A stretch of DNA of 64,000 nt from positions 2,794,139 through 2,858,138 of the forward strand of contig NZ_CH672413.1 of the NCBI RefSeq assembly GCF_000152705.1. Direction: 5' to 3'. Source of the stretch: Janibacter sp. HTCC2649 (GTDB taxonomy: Bacteria; Actinomycetota; Actinomycetes; Actinomycetales; Dermatophilaceae). Position numbers and translations under genes: made by a program. The stretch's first letter is position 1. The number at the start of each line of letters is the position of its first letter. The notes under the pieces were generated by a model. That model had not been told where the DNA came from and made no database searches. It worked only from the letters and a program-made list of their open reading frames with translations. Positions 48,137-56,695 of the stretch are shown here, in pieces.

Positions 48137-49197
48137 CGGGCCCAGACGGCACACCCTCTGCCCAGCCAGTCGAGTGGAGAGAACACGCCGTTGGGGCAGG
48201 TGCACGCGCGGCGCGTTCTCTCCACTCGACCGGTGGGGTGGGAGCGGACAACTCTCGGTGGGTTCGCGCCCTGGGTGAAGCCGCTTCTGGCGACTTCGCT
48301 GTCGCCATCGCCCCGACTCCTCCCGCTGCGTCTGCGGATGCGGCGGTTCCAGCCACTGGATCCGCAGACGTGACGGGGTGGCGGCACTGCTCCTTGCGCG
48401 TCGCCGACCTCGCCCCCGACGCCACCCTCGCCCACGAGACCGGGGATGAGGAGATCGTCGTCGTGCCCCTGGCGGGCTCGGTGACGATCGACATCGTGGG
48501 CGCCGACTCGATCTCCCTCGACGGACGAGCGAGCGTCTTCGAGGGACCCAGCGACACGGCATACCTGCCTCGTCGGTGCACGATCACGGTGCGTGCGAGC
48601 GGAACTGGCGCACGCGTGGCCCTGTGTGGTGCCCGCGCGACGACCGATCGCGAGCCGCGACGGATCGCCGCCGAGGTGGCGCAACCCGAGCTGCGTGGTG
48701 CCGGCAGCGCGAGTCGTGAGGTGAGGGCCTTCGGGCTGCCACCCGTCCTCGATGCCGACGCGATCCTCGTTTGCGAGGTCATCACCCCCGCGGGGAACTG
48801 GAGCTCGTGGCCGCCGCACAAGCACGACCAGGACCACCCGGGCGTCGAGTCCGAGCTGGAGGAGATCTACTACTTCGAGACGCGCTCGACCGACCCACGC
48901 GGCACGGATCCGGTGGGCTACCAACGGGTCTACGGCACCGGCGACCGCCCGATCGACGTCCTCGCCGAGGTCCGAACCGGCGATGTCGTGCTCGTTCCCC
49001 ACGGCTGGCACGGGCCCGCGATGGCCGCGCCGGACGCCGACCTCTACTACCTCAACGTCATGGCTGGCCCGGGCGCCGAGCGCGTCTGGCTCATCGCCGA
49101 CGACCCCGCGCATGCCTGGGTCCGCGAGGGCTGGACGGACACGCCTGTGGACCCGAGACTTCCTTTCAGCAGCGATGGAGGTGCGAGCAATGAGTGA
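48133..49197 (+). CDS. iolB: 5-deoxy-glucuronate isomerase with palindrome-derived N-terminus
   Basis: A 354-aa bicupin IolB that isomerises 5-deoxy-glucuronate to 2-deoxy-5-keto-gluconate. The cupin core is intact: GWRHCSLRV near residue 80, NWSSWPPHKHD (metal His), ELEEIYYFE and LVPHGWHGP. In usual IolB proteins GWRHC lies about 30 residues from the start; here ~50 extra residues precede it, and that DNA holds two inverted repeats (48169-48230, 48329-48370). ATG overlaps the aldolase stop by 4 bp, so the start is secure. The extra segment is Ala/Arg-rich and probably unstructured. Confidence 0.9.
   Translation: MTGPDGTPSAQPVEWREHAVGAGARAARSLHSTGGVGADNSRWVRALGEAASGDFAVAIAPTPPAASADAAVPATGSADVTGWRHCSLRVADLAPDATLAHETGDEEIVVVPLAGSVTIDIVGADSISLDGRASVFEGPSDTAYLPRRCTITVRASGTGARVALCGARATTDREPRRIAAEVAQPELRGAGSASREVRAFGLPPVLDADAILVCEVITPAGNWSSWPPHKHDQDHPGVESELEEIYYFETRSTDPRGTDPVGYQRVYGTGDRPIDVLAEVRTGDVVLVPHGWHGPAMAAPDADLYYLNVMAGPGAERVWLIADDPAHAWVREGWTDTPVDPRLPFSSDGGASNE
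48169..48230. repeat. palindrome inside the iolB coding sequence
   Basis: Arms gtcgagtggagagaacacgc (48169-48188) and gcgcgttctctccactcgac (48211-48230), 19 of 20 paired, 22-nt spacer. In frame within the N-terminal extension of IolB. Confidence 0.85.
48329..48370. repeat. second palindrome inside the iolB N-terminal region
   Basis: Perfect 11-bp arms cgtctgcggat (48329-48339) and atccgcagacg (48360-48370) with a 20-nt spacer, just before the conserved IolB core. Confidence 0.65.
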
Positions 49198-51133
49198 GAC
49201 CGTGCGACTCACGGTGGCCCAGGCGACGATCCGCTTCCTCGGACAACAGTGGTCCGAGCGGGACGGGGATCGCCAGCGGCTCTTCGCCGGTTGCTTCGGC
49301 ATCTTCGGCCACGGCAACGTCGCGGGCATCGGGCAGGCGCTCCTGCAGGAGGAGCTGCGCGCTGCGGATCGCGAAGAGGTCGCCGACCTGCCCTACGTGC
49401 TCGTCCGCAACGAGCAGGCGATGGTGCACACCGCCGTCGGCTACGCCAAGCAGAAGGACCGGCTCCAGACGTGGGTGTGCACCGCCTCGGTCGGACCCGG
49501 CTCCACGAACATGCTCACCGGCGCCGCGCTCGCGACGATCAACCGGATCCCGGTGCTGCTCCTGCCTTCTGGCACCTTCGCGACCCGGGTCTCGTCCCCG
49601 GTGCTCCAGGAACTCGAGACGGCGTATGCCGGTGACGTGACCGTCAATGACGCCTTCCGTCCGCTGTCGCGCTACTTCGACGAGGTCATGCGGCCCGAAC
49701 AGCTGCCGTCGGCGCTCCTGTCGGCGATGCGCGTCCTCACCGACCCCGTCGAGACGGGCGCAGTGACGATCTCGCTGCCCCAGGACGTGCAGGCCGAGGC
49801 CTTCGACTGGCCGGTCGAGCTCTTCGACGAGCGCGTCTGGCACGTGGCCCGGCCAGTGCCCGAGGCGTCACGGATCGCCGCAGCCACCGAACTCATCCGG
49901 ACGGCGAAGAAGCCGCTCATCGTGGCCGGGGGCGGGGTGCACTACTCGGGCGCCGAGGACGCGCTGGCCGCGTTCGCCTCAGTGACCGGCGTCCCCGTGG
50001 CCGAGACCCAGGCCGGCAAGGGGTCCTTGCTGCACGGCCACCCACAGCTGGTCGGGGCGATCGGCTCGACCGGCACGACCGCCGCCAATGCCCTCGCGGC
50101 CGAGGCCGACGTCGTCATCGGCATTGGCACGCGCTGGGGCGACTTCACCACGGCATCGCGAACGGCCTTTGCCCGCAATGGTGTTCGCTTCATCAACCTC
50201 AACATCGCGTCGTTCGACGCGGGCAAGCAAGCCGGCCTGTCCGTTGTCGGCGACGCCCGCGAGTCCCTGTTCGCACTCGCCGAGGCCCTCGAGGGCTGGT
50301 CCGTGTCCGACACGTATCGCAAACGGCAGGGCACCCTGTGGCGCCGATGGGACAAGGCCGTTGCCACGGCATACTCGCCGCCTGTGTCGGTCACCGAGGC
50401 ACTGGCCGACGGACTGCTCACCCAGTCGTCGGTCGTCGGTGCCGTCAACGAGCTGAGCGACCCTCGCGACGTCGTGCTGTGCGCGGCTGGGTCGATGCCC
50501 GGTGACCTCCACAAGCTGTGGCGGGTGCGTGACCGCAAGGGCTATCACGTCGAGTACGGCTACTCCTGCATGGGCTACGAGGTGCCCGCGTCGATCGGGA
50601 TCCGGCTCGCCGACCCCACGCGCGACGTCTTCGCGATGGTCGGCGACGGCGGCTACCTCATGATGCCGACCGAGCTCGTCACCGCGGTGCAGGAGCGGGT
50701 CAAGGTCATCGTCGTGCTCGTGCAGAACCACGGGTTCCACTCCATCGGGTCGCTCTCTGAGGGGCTTGGCTCGCAACGGTTCGGGACGGCCTACCGGAGT
50801 CGGGGAGAGGGTTCGCACCGGCTCGACGGAGACGTCCTGCCCGTTGACCTCGCCGCCAACGCCCGCAGCCTCGGCGCCCACGTCATCGAGGTGCACTCGC
50901 GTGCCGAGCTCACCGACGCCATCGCGGCCGCCAAGGCCTGGCCGAGCGACGGTGGGCCGGTCGTCATCCACGTCGAGACCGACCCGAGGGTCTTCTCGCC
51001 CGACAGCGAGAGCTGGTGGGACGTGCCCGTTGCCCAGGTCAGTGGGCTCGAGACGACCCAGAGCGCCTTCGACTCCTATGTCGTGCACAAGCAGGGCCAG
51101 CGCCCCCTCGTCGGTCCGGCGGAGAAGTCATGA
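49190..51133 (+). CDS. iolD: 3D-trihydroxycyclohexane-1,2-dione acylhydrolase (TPP-dependent)
   Basis: A 647-aa ThDP enzyme with three domains. N-terminal Pyr domain has the catalytic Glu near VLVRNEQAMVHTAVGYAKQK; the PP domain has the ThDP motif VGDGGYLMMPTELVTAVQ...N (GDG to N). It opens the ring of the inositol-derived dione to 5-deoxy-glucuronate. The start is ATG 49190 (MSETVRLTVAQATIRFLGQQ), overlapping iolB by 8 bp; the longer frame is not used. Confidence 0.93.
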   Translation: MSETVRLTVAQATIRFLGQQWSERDGDRQRLFAGCFGIFGHGNVAGIGQALLQEELRAADREEVADLPYVLVRNEQAMVHTAVGYAKQKDRLQTWVCTASVGPGSTNMLTGAALATINRIPVLLLPSGTFATRVSSPVLQELETAYAGDVTVNDAFRPLSRYFDEVMRPEQLPSALLSAMRVLTDPVETGAVTISLPQDVQAEAFDWPVELFDERVWHVARPVPEASRIAAATELIRTAKKPLIVAGGGVHYSGAEDALAAFASVTGVPVAETQAGKGSLLHGHPQLVGAIGSTGTTAANALAAEADVVIGIGTRWGDFTTASRTAFARNGVRFINLNIASFDAGKQAGLSVVGDARESLFALAEALEGWSVSDTYRKRQGTLWRRWDKAVATAYSPPVSVTEALADGLLTQSSVVGAVNELSDPRDVVLCAAGSMPGDLHKLWRVRDRKGYHVEYGYSCMGYEVPASIGIRLADPTRDVFAMVGDGGYLMMPTELVTAVQERVKVIVVLVQNHGFHSIGSLSEGLGSQRFGTAYRSRGEGSHRLDGDVLPVDLAANARSLGAHVIEVHSRAELTDAIAAAKAWPSDGGPVVIHVETDPRVFSPDSESWWDVPVAQVSGLETTQSAFDSYVVHKQGQRPLVGPAEKS

Positions 51134-52197
51134 GCGAGGTCCTGCGCGTTGGCGTCGTGGGTGTCGGGATCATGGGCGCCGACCACGCGGAGCGCCTCGT
51201 CCGACGGACCGCTCACGCGCGTCTCGTTGCGGTCGCCGATCCGGACGAGGCTCGCGCCAAGGAGCTGGCCGGGCAGTTCGCCGGGGTGCGCGCAGTCGGT
51301 GACGCGCTCGAGCTCATCGGTGCCGACGACGTCGACGCCGTGATCCTGGCGTCGCCGGGCTTCGTGCACGAGGAGCAGGTGCTCGCCTGCCTCGCAGCCG
51401 GCAAGCCGGTGCTGTGCGAGAAGCCCTTGACCATGGACTCGGAGTCGTCGCTGCGCCTTGTCCGGGCCGAACGAGACCTCGGGCGCCGGCTCATCCAGGT
51501 CGGGTTCATGCGCCGCTTCGACCCCGAGTACGCCCAGCTCCGATCCGTGCTGGCGGGCGGGAGTCTCGGCCGAACTCTGCTGCTGCACAACGTCCATCGC
51601 AACGCGTCTGTCCCGAACACCGACTTCCGCTCCGAGATGATCGTGCGCGACAGCCTCGTCCACGAGGTCGACGTCGCCCGCTTCCTCTTCGGCGAGGAGG
51701 TTGCGGCCGTCCAGGTGTTGTCGCCCGCGTCGACGTCACACGCGTCGGCCGGTGTCGTCGACCCACAGGTCGCGATCTTCACGATGGCCGGCGGCGGCAT
51801 CGTCACGAACGAGGTCTTCGTGAACAGCCAGGTCGGCTACGAGGTGAGGTGTGAGGCGGTGGCGGAGCGTGGCTCCGTCATCATCGGTCAGCCCTCGACC
51901 GGCCTCTACTCGACCGCACTCGCCGTCGACGGCCTCGGCCGCTGGGGTGGCTCGGTCCCGGCGGACTACCGGACGAGGTTCGCCACGGCATACGACCTCG
52001 AAGTCCAGGCGTGGGTCGACTCGGCCCTCCAAGGCGAGTCCGTCGGACCTTCCGTCTGGGACGGGTATGCCGCCACGGCAGTCTCGACCGCCGGCATGGC
52101 CTCGCTCGCCAGCGGCGAGCGCGTCACCGTCGACCTCGTCGACAGACCCGGACCCACAACCCCTGCCTCCAGAACCCCCACGAAGGAACAATCATGA
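51130..52197 (+). CDS. second inositol-type dehydrogenase (Gfo/Idh/MocA)
   Basis: A 355-aa dehydrogenase with Rossmann motif VGVVGVGIMGADHAERL, catalytic CEKPLTMD, QVGFMRRFDPEY and DSLVHEVDVARFLFGEE. The last region, with MRRFDP, is typical of IolG from actinobacteria and Bacillus, so this may be the true myo-inositol 2-dehydrogenase and the gene at 44336 a scyllo- or D-chiro-inositol enzyme (inference). ATG overlaps the iolD stop by 4 bp. Confidence 0.85.
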   Translation: MSEVLRVGVVGVGIMGADHAERLVRRTAHARLVAVADPDEARAKELAGQFAGVRAVGDALELIGADDVDAVILASPGFVHEEQVLACLAAGKPVLCEKPLTMDSESSLRLVRAERDLGRRLIQVGFMRRFDPEYAQLRSVLAGGSLGRTLLLHNVHRNASVPNTDFRSEMIVRDSLVHEVDVARFLFGEEVAAVQVLSPASTSHASAGVVDPQVAIFTMAGGGIVTNEVFVNSQVGYEVRCEAVAERGSVIIGQPSTGLYSTALAVDGLGRWGGSVPADYRTRFATAYDLEVQAWVDSALQGESVGPSVWDGYAATAVSTAGMASLASGERVTVDLVDRPGPTTPASRTPTKEQS

Positions 52198-53696
52198 GCG
52201 CACCCACCCGCATCACCCACCTCATCGCCGGCCAGTCCTGGGACGGCACTGCGGAGCGGACCAGCGCCGTCTACAACCCCGCCACGGGCGAAGAGACCGG
52301 TGCCCTCGACCTGGCCTCGGCCGAGCTCGTCGGTGAGGCGGTCGCGAAGGCCAAGGAGGCGTGGGCCTCGGAGTGGGGCAGCTCCTCGCTCGCCAAGCGC
52401 ACCCAGGTGCTGTTCCGCTTCCGCGAGCTCCTCAACGAGAAGAAGGAGGACATTGCTGCCCTCATCACCGCCGAACACGGCAAGGTCCTCTCCGACGCTC
52501 TGGGCGAGGTGACTCGAGGTCTCGAGGTTGCCGAATTCGCCTGCGGCATACCGCATCTCCTCAAGGGCGGCTACACCGAGAACGCTTCCACGAAGGTTGA
52601 CGTCTATTCGATCCGCCAGTCGCTCGGCGTCGTCGCCGTCATCTCGCCGTTCAACTTCCCGGCCATGGTGCCGTTGTGGTTCGTGCCCGTCGCGATCGCC
52701 TGTGGCAACGCCGTCGTCCTCAAGCCCAGCGAGAAGGACCCGTCGGCAGTCGTCGCCGTGGCCGAGCTGTGGCGCGAGGCCGGGCTGCCCGACGGGGTCA
52801 TGAACGTCGTCCACGGTGACAAGGAAGCCGTCGACGCCCTGCTCACCCACTTTGATGTGCGCGCCGTTTCCTTCGTCGGGTCGACGCCGATCGCGCGCTA
52901 CGTCTACGAGACGGGCACGGCTCACGGCAAGCGGGTCCAGGCACTCGGCGGGGCCAAGAACCACATGCTCGTTCTCCCCGACGCCGACCTCGACCTCGCG
53001 GCCGATGCTGCCGTCAACGCCGGCTTCGGCTCGGCCGGCGAGCGGTGCATGGCGATCTCGGCCCTCGTCGCGGTCGAGCCGATCGCCGACGAGCTCATCG
53101 AGAAGATCAAGGACCGCGTCGGCAAGCTCGTCACCGGCGACGGCACGCGCGGCACCGACATGGGGCCGCTCGTGACCAAGCAGCACCGCGACAAGGTGGC
53201 GTCCTACCTCGACGCCGGGGTCGAGTCCGGGGCCGAGCTCGTCGTCGACGGGCGCGACGTCGACATCGACGCCGACGGGGAGGGCTTCTTCCTCGCCCCC
53301 ACCCTGTTCGACAAGGTCTCGAGCGACATGTCGATCTACACGGATGAGATCTTCGGGCCGGTGCTCTCCGTCCTGCGGGTCCAGTCCTACGACGAGGGAC
53401 TCGAGCTCATCAACTCCAACCCCTATGGCAACGGCACCGCGATCTTCACCAACGACGGTGGGGCCGCCCGGCGCTTCCAGAACGAGGTCGAGGTCGGCAT
53501 GGTCGGCATCAACGTCCCGATCCCGGTGCCGATGGCCTACTACTCCTTCGGCGGGTGGAAGAACTCCCTCTTCGGCGACAGCCACGCCCACGGCATGGAG
53601 GGCGTCAACTTCTTCACCCGCGGCAAGGTCGTCACGTCCCGCTGGCTCGACCCGTCACACGGTGGCCTCAACCTCGGCTTCCCCCAGAACACCTGA
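52194..53696 (+). CDS. iolA: methylmalonate/malonate-semialdehyde dehydrogenase (CoA-acylating)
   Basis: A 500-aa ALDH-fold enzyme, MmsA type. The catalytic Cys is in SAGERCMAISALVAVE and the N-terminal cofactor site in VISPFNFPAMVPLWFVPVAI; VGSTPIARYVYE gives the NAD/CoA loop. It turns malonate semialdehyde to acetyl-CoA and CO2, the last step of inositol breakdown, and also serves valine catabolism. ATG 52194 overlaps the previous stop by 3 bp, RBS aaggaac. Last gene of the operon. Confidence 0.92.
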   Translation: MSAPTRITHLIAGQSWDGTAERTSAVYNPATGEETGALDLASAELVGEAVAKAKEAWASEWGSSSLAKRTQVLFRFRELLNEKKEDIAALITAEHGKVLSDALGEVTRGLEVAEFACGIPHLLKGGYTENASTKVDVYSIRQSLGVVAVISPFNFPAMVPLWFVPVAIACGNAVVLKPSEKDPSAVVAVAELWREAGLPDGVMNVVHGDKEAVDALLTHFDVRAVSFVGSTPIARYVYETGTAHGKRVQALGGAKNHMLVLPDADLDLAADAAVNAGFGSAGERCMAISALVAVEPIADELIEKIKDRVGKLVTGDGTRGTDMGPLVTKQHRDKVASYLDAGVESGAELVVDGRDVDIDADGEGFFLAPTLFDKVSSDMSIYTDEIFGPVLSVLRVQSYDEGLELINSNPYGNGTAIFTNDGGAARRFQNEVEVGMVGINVPIPVPMAYYSFGGWKNSLFGDSHAHGMEGVNFFTRGKVVTSRWLDPSHGGLNLGFPQNT

Positions 53697-53714
53697 GGTT
53701 CGGCACGTCCTGGC

Positions 53715-54221
53715 TCACCAGAACCGAGAACCCGGCCCACCCTTGAACGGGCCGACGACCCGGCTCGTGATCCATCCGCCATAGAAGCCGCCCTCCTGGG
53801 GGCGGACCACCTCGTCGTCGACGCGGCACTCGTCCATCGCCGCAGGCATGACGGCCACGTGGTCAAAGATGGCCTCGAACCCGGGTGTCGGGTCGGGGTA
53901 GGTCCACGCCGCTCCCGCGGCAGTGACCTCACCACCGGCAACGTCGAAATACTTTGCGGCGCCCTTGAACTCGCACCAACTCGAGCCCGGGGCACGACGA
54001 AGTGCCCCGTCCGCGAAGTCGGCCAACGGCACGTAGTAGGCCGGCGGGTGGCTGGTCTCCAGGACGCGCAGGGTGCGGGTCGAGCTGGCGACCAGCACGC
54101 CACCCAGCTGGATCTGCACCAGCTCGTGCGAGGGCTCGACCCGGGGCGGGCGCGGGTAGTCCCACACCGACTCCTGCCCCGGACCGGGGACCTCGGGAAC
54201 GGGTCGTGAACTCACATCCAC
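53715..54221 (-). CDS. DUF427 family protein
   Basis: A 168-aa small beta-fold protein of DUF427: RVLETSHPPAYYVPLADFAD, FKGAAKYFDV and AWTYPDPTPGFEAIFDHVAV are the conserved blocks. No signal peptide. The function of the family is not known; members occur singly across actinobacteria. It converges with iolA, leaving only 18 bp between stops. Confidence 0.8.
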   Translation of the reverse strand: MDVSSRPVPEVPGPGQESVWDYPRPPRVEPSHELVQIQLGGVLVASSTRTLRVLETSHPPAYYVPLADFADGALRRAPGSSWCEFKGAAKYFDVAGGEVTAAGAAWTYPDPTPGFEAIFDHVAVMPAAMDECRVDDEVVRPQEGGFYGGWITSRVVGPFKGGPGSRFW

Positions 54222-54297
54222 TCCTCGGACACCATCGTCATCGTGCTCTCCTGCCGCTGGGCGTCAATTCGCTCAGGATAGGTGCCCGCCGATCGGC

Positions 54298-55488
54298 TCA
54301 GCCGCGGCTGCCTGCCGCGTCACGCGCCGGCTGGCCCGCGTCGAAGTAGGCGACGACCTCGGCCGGGAGCTCGGGCACCCGCAGCGCCGAACCGTCACCG
54401 CGCAGCGACTGGGTGGCGATGACGCCTGCGGCCACGGCCTCACGCGCTGCCACCGGACTCGTGTCGGTCAGGCCACCCTCGACGGCGAACCGCAGGAACT
54501 CGGCGATGAGCTTGGGGTCGGCACCACCGTGGCCGCCCTCGCCGTCAGCGATCGTGATGACCTGGTCGGGCTCGGCGCGCCCCTCGGAGCGCTTGGTCCA
54601 CACGTGGATCTCCTCGCCGGGGCCGTCGCCGAGGTTCTCGATCCGACCGGCCGTCCCGATGACGGTGTAGTTGCGCCAGTAGTCGGGCGTGAAGTGGCAC
54701 TGCTGGTAGGACGCGAGCACTCCGTTGTCGAGGCGCATCTGCATCATCGAGATGTCCTCGACGTCGACGATCGGGTTGAGCCCCTTCTGTTCCAGCGGCG
54801 GCCAGTTGTCGAGCGAGAACCAGTCGAACATCCGCTGGTCGGAGTTGTCGCGACGGTCGGTCACCTGGCCATAGACGGCGAGATCGCCGATCGCTGACAC
54901 CGTTCGGGTGTAGCCGCCAGCGAGCCAATGAACGACGTCGATGTCGTGAGCACCCTTCTGCAACAGCAGACTTGTTGAGTTGGCGCGCTCGGCGTGCCAG
55001 TCCTTGAAGTAGTAGTCGCCACCGTGTCCGACGAAGTGACGGCACCAGACCGCCTTCACCTCGCCGATGGTGCCGGCCTCGATGACCTCACGCATCTGGC
55101 GGATGACGGGCATGTGCCGCATGTTGTGCCCGACGTAGAGACGCGTTCCGGTCTCGTATGCCGTGGTCAACAGTGCGTCGGTCGCGTCCAGTGTGACGTC
55201 GAGAGGCTTCTCGCAGAACGTGGGTATGCCGGCCCGCAGCGTTGCGATGCCGACGCTCGCGTGCTGGTTGTCCGGGGTGAGGACGAGCACGGCGTCGGGT
55301 CGGCTGGCGATGAGCTCGTCGAGGCTTTCGGTGACGACGGCGTCGGGGAGCCGGGTGGCCGCATCGGCTCGACCCTTCTCGCTCGTGTCGCACACGATGC
55401 TGACCCGGGCACCCGTGGTGTTCTCGACGTGGCGGTAGAGGCCTGCCCGGAGTCCGAAACCGACGATTCCGACGTTGAGCTGTTGCAT
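54298..55488 (-). CDS. Gfo/Idh/MocA dehydrogenase of the LacI regulon
   Basis: A 396-aa oxidoreductase. NAD(P) motif VGIVGFGLRAGLYRHV, catalytic FCEKPLDVT, and KGAHDIDVVHWLAGG. It is longer than iolG and has an HFVGHGGDYYFKDWHAER insert seen in dehydrogenases acting on glycosides or amino sugars. ATG 55488 with RBS aaaggg; a near-palindromic TTAATCGATTCA operator lies 23 bp upstream, so it belongs to the regulon of the adjacent LacI protein. Substrate unknown. Confidence 0.82.
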   Translation of the reverse strand: MQQLNVGIVGFGLRAGLYRHVENTTGARVSIVCDTSEKGRADAATRLPDAVVTESLDELIASRPDAVLVLTPDNQHASVGIATLRAGIPTFCEKPLDVTLDATDALLTTAYETGTRLYVGHNMRHMPVIRQMREVIEAGTIGEVKAVWCRHFVGHGGDYYFKDWHAERANSTSLLLQKGAHDIDVVHWLAGGYTRTVSAIGDLAVYGQVTDRRDNSDQRMFDWFSLDNWPPLEQKGLNPIVDVEDISMMQMRLDNGVLASYQQCHFTPDYWRNYTVIGTAGRIENLGDGPGEEIHVWTKRSEGRAEPDQVITIADGEGGHGGADPKLIAEFLRFAVEGGLTDTSPVAAREAVAAGVIATQSLRGDGSALRVPELPAEVVAYFDAGQPARDAAGSRG

Positions 55489-55510
55489 GGTGTGCCCTTT
55501 CGTGAGCGAG

Positions 55511-55522
55511 TTAATCGATTCA
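55511..55522 (-). promoter_or_regulatory. LacI-type operator before the Gfo/Idh gene
   Basis: TTAATCGATTCA with the palindromic core AATCGATT (CG centre typical of LacI-family sites). An identical 12-mer is at 60452-60463, before the ABC transporter operon. AT-rich against its GC-rich surroundings. Confidence 0.75.
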
Positions 55523-55566
55523 AGTCGTGGGTGTGCTGGTGGGGTTGGAGTCATGCGGGGGAGGGA

Positions 55567-56583
55567 TCAGATCCCCAGGGTCGTCTCGCGGTCGAAGACC
55601 TGCCAGGCGAAGGCGTGCGCCCGCCGCGGCGAGGTGTCCGTGCCTGTCGCGCGGCCGACGATGAGGTCGGCGACTGCCTCGAAGAAGCCCTCCGGACCGA
55701 CGCTGGTGAGGCCCACGCCCCCGGTGCGGTCGTCAAAGGCGTTGCCGACTCCGGCGATGCCGATGTCCACGCCCGGGCGCAGGCCGAGGACCGCGGCCGC
55801 GCCGAGGGCGGCCTGGGCGATGAACTCCGAGGTCGCCATGACGGCTCGCGGCCGGTCGGGGCTCCGGAGCAGGTCGAGTGCAGCCTGGAAGGCCGAGGTC
55901 TCGTCGTCGCCGGTGGGAGGGCACCATTCGGGGCGGACCGAGAGGCCACGCGCCTCGAGCGCGTCCACGTAGGCACTGGCCCGCCGTCCGAGGTTCGTCG
56001 GGTCGAGACCCCGCGGAGCCAGCAGCCCGACCGTCGAGAACTGGTCGAGCAGTCGGTCCGCGAGGAGCTTGCACCCGGCGTACTCCTCACTGCGCACGAC
56101 GTCGAACCCAGCGGGCTCCATCTCGGGGTGCAGCACGATGAGGTTGTGGCCCGCTGCCGCGAGTGACGCGAAGAGGTCCTCCTGCCCCTTGGCGGGAGCA
56201 TCGATGAAGATCGCGTCGGTCTGGACCTTGTGGATGAGGGGTCGCCAGTCGGTGTCGGCGGCAATGAGCGGCGTGAGGCCCGCCCCGGCGCCGGCACGTG
56301 AGACAGCCCGCACGATCGACAGGCTCCACGGGTCCGACAGCATCGTGAGGGACAGCAGGATCGTCCCGGTGCGCCCGGTCCGGACGGCCCGGGCCGATGA
56401 GTTCGGGACATAACCGAGCTCCTCGGCGGCCGACCGGACCCGGACCTCGGTGTCCTCACGGACTCCCGAGGCCTGCGCACCGGGCCGGCCGGAGAGGACG
56501 TAGGACACGGTGGCGGCGGAGACACCGGCACGTTCGGCGACCATGCGGATGGTCGGTCGTCGTGTCGTGGATTCCTGTGCCAC
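55567..56583 (-). CDS. LacI-family transcriptional regulator
   Basis: A 338-aa repressor: N-terminal HTH and hinge (TIRMVAERAGVSAATVSYVL, then LGYVPNSSARAVRTGRTG), and a periplasmic-binding-like sugar domain (residues ~65-330). GTG start at 56583. It lies between the solute-binding protein gene and the dehydrogenase gene, all on one strand, and two identical operators flank the set. It probably represses both until the imported sugar or its derivative binds. Confidence 0.9.
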   Translation of the reverse strand: MAQESTTRRPTIRMVAERAGVSAATVSYVLSGRPGAQASGVREDTEVRVRSAAEELGYVPNSSARAVRTGRTGTILLSLTMLSDPWSLSIVRAVSRAGAGAGLTPLIAADTDWRPLIHKVQTDAIFIDAPAKGQEDLFASLAAAGHNLIVLHPEMEPAGFDVVRSEEYAGCKLLADRLLDQFSTVGLLAPRGLDPTNLGRRASAYVDALEARGLSVRPEWCPPTGDDETSAFQAALDLLRSPDRPRAVMATSEFIAQAALGAAAVLGLRPGVDIGIAGVGNAFDDRTGGVGLTSVGPEGFFEAVADLIVGRATGTDTSPRRAHAFAWQVFDRETTLGI

Positions 56584-56642
56584 TGCGTCCTCCTCGTCGT
56601 TGTGTCCAGTGTCGCGCTTCGGTCATGCTGCCCTGCTCCCGA

Positions 56643-56681
56643 GGTGAGGTGTGCCGAAACGGTGAGTCACGGCATACCCCA
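56643..56681 (-). terminator. hairpin after the solute-binding protein gene
   Basis: gtgaggtgtgccg (56643-56655) with cggcataccccac (56669-56681), 11 of 13 Watson-Crick and the other two G-U; 13-nt loop. The right arm holds a GGCATAC heptamer. It separates the transporter transcript from lacI. Confidence 0.6.
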
Positions 56682-56695
56682 CGTCTTGTGGTTCG

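Noticed and set aside
51966-53591. 541-codon open frame antisense to iolA
   Set aside because: Shadow frame opposite an intact ALDH gene.
53697-53714. Terminator between iolA and the DUF427 gene
   Set aside because: Only a 5-bp ggttc/gaacc pairing; too weak to call.
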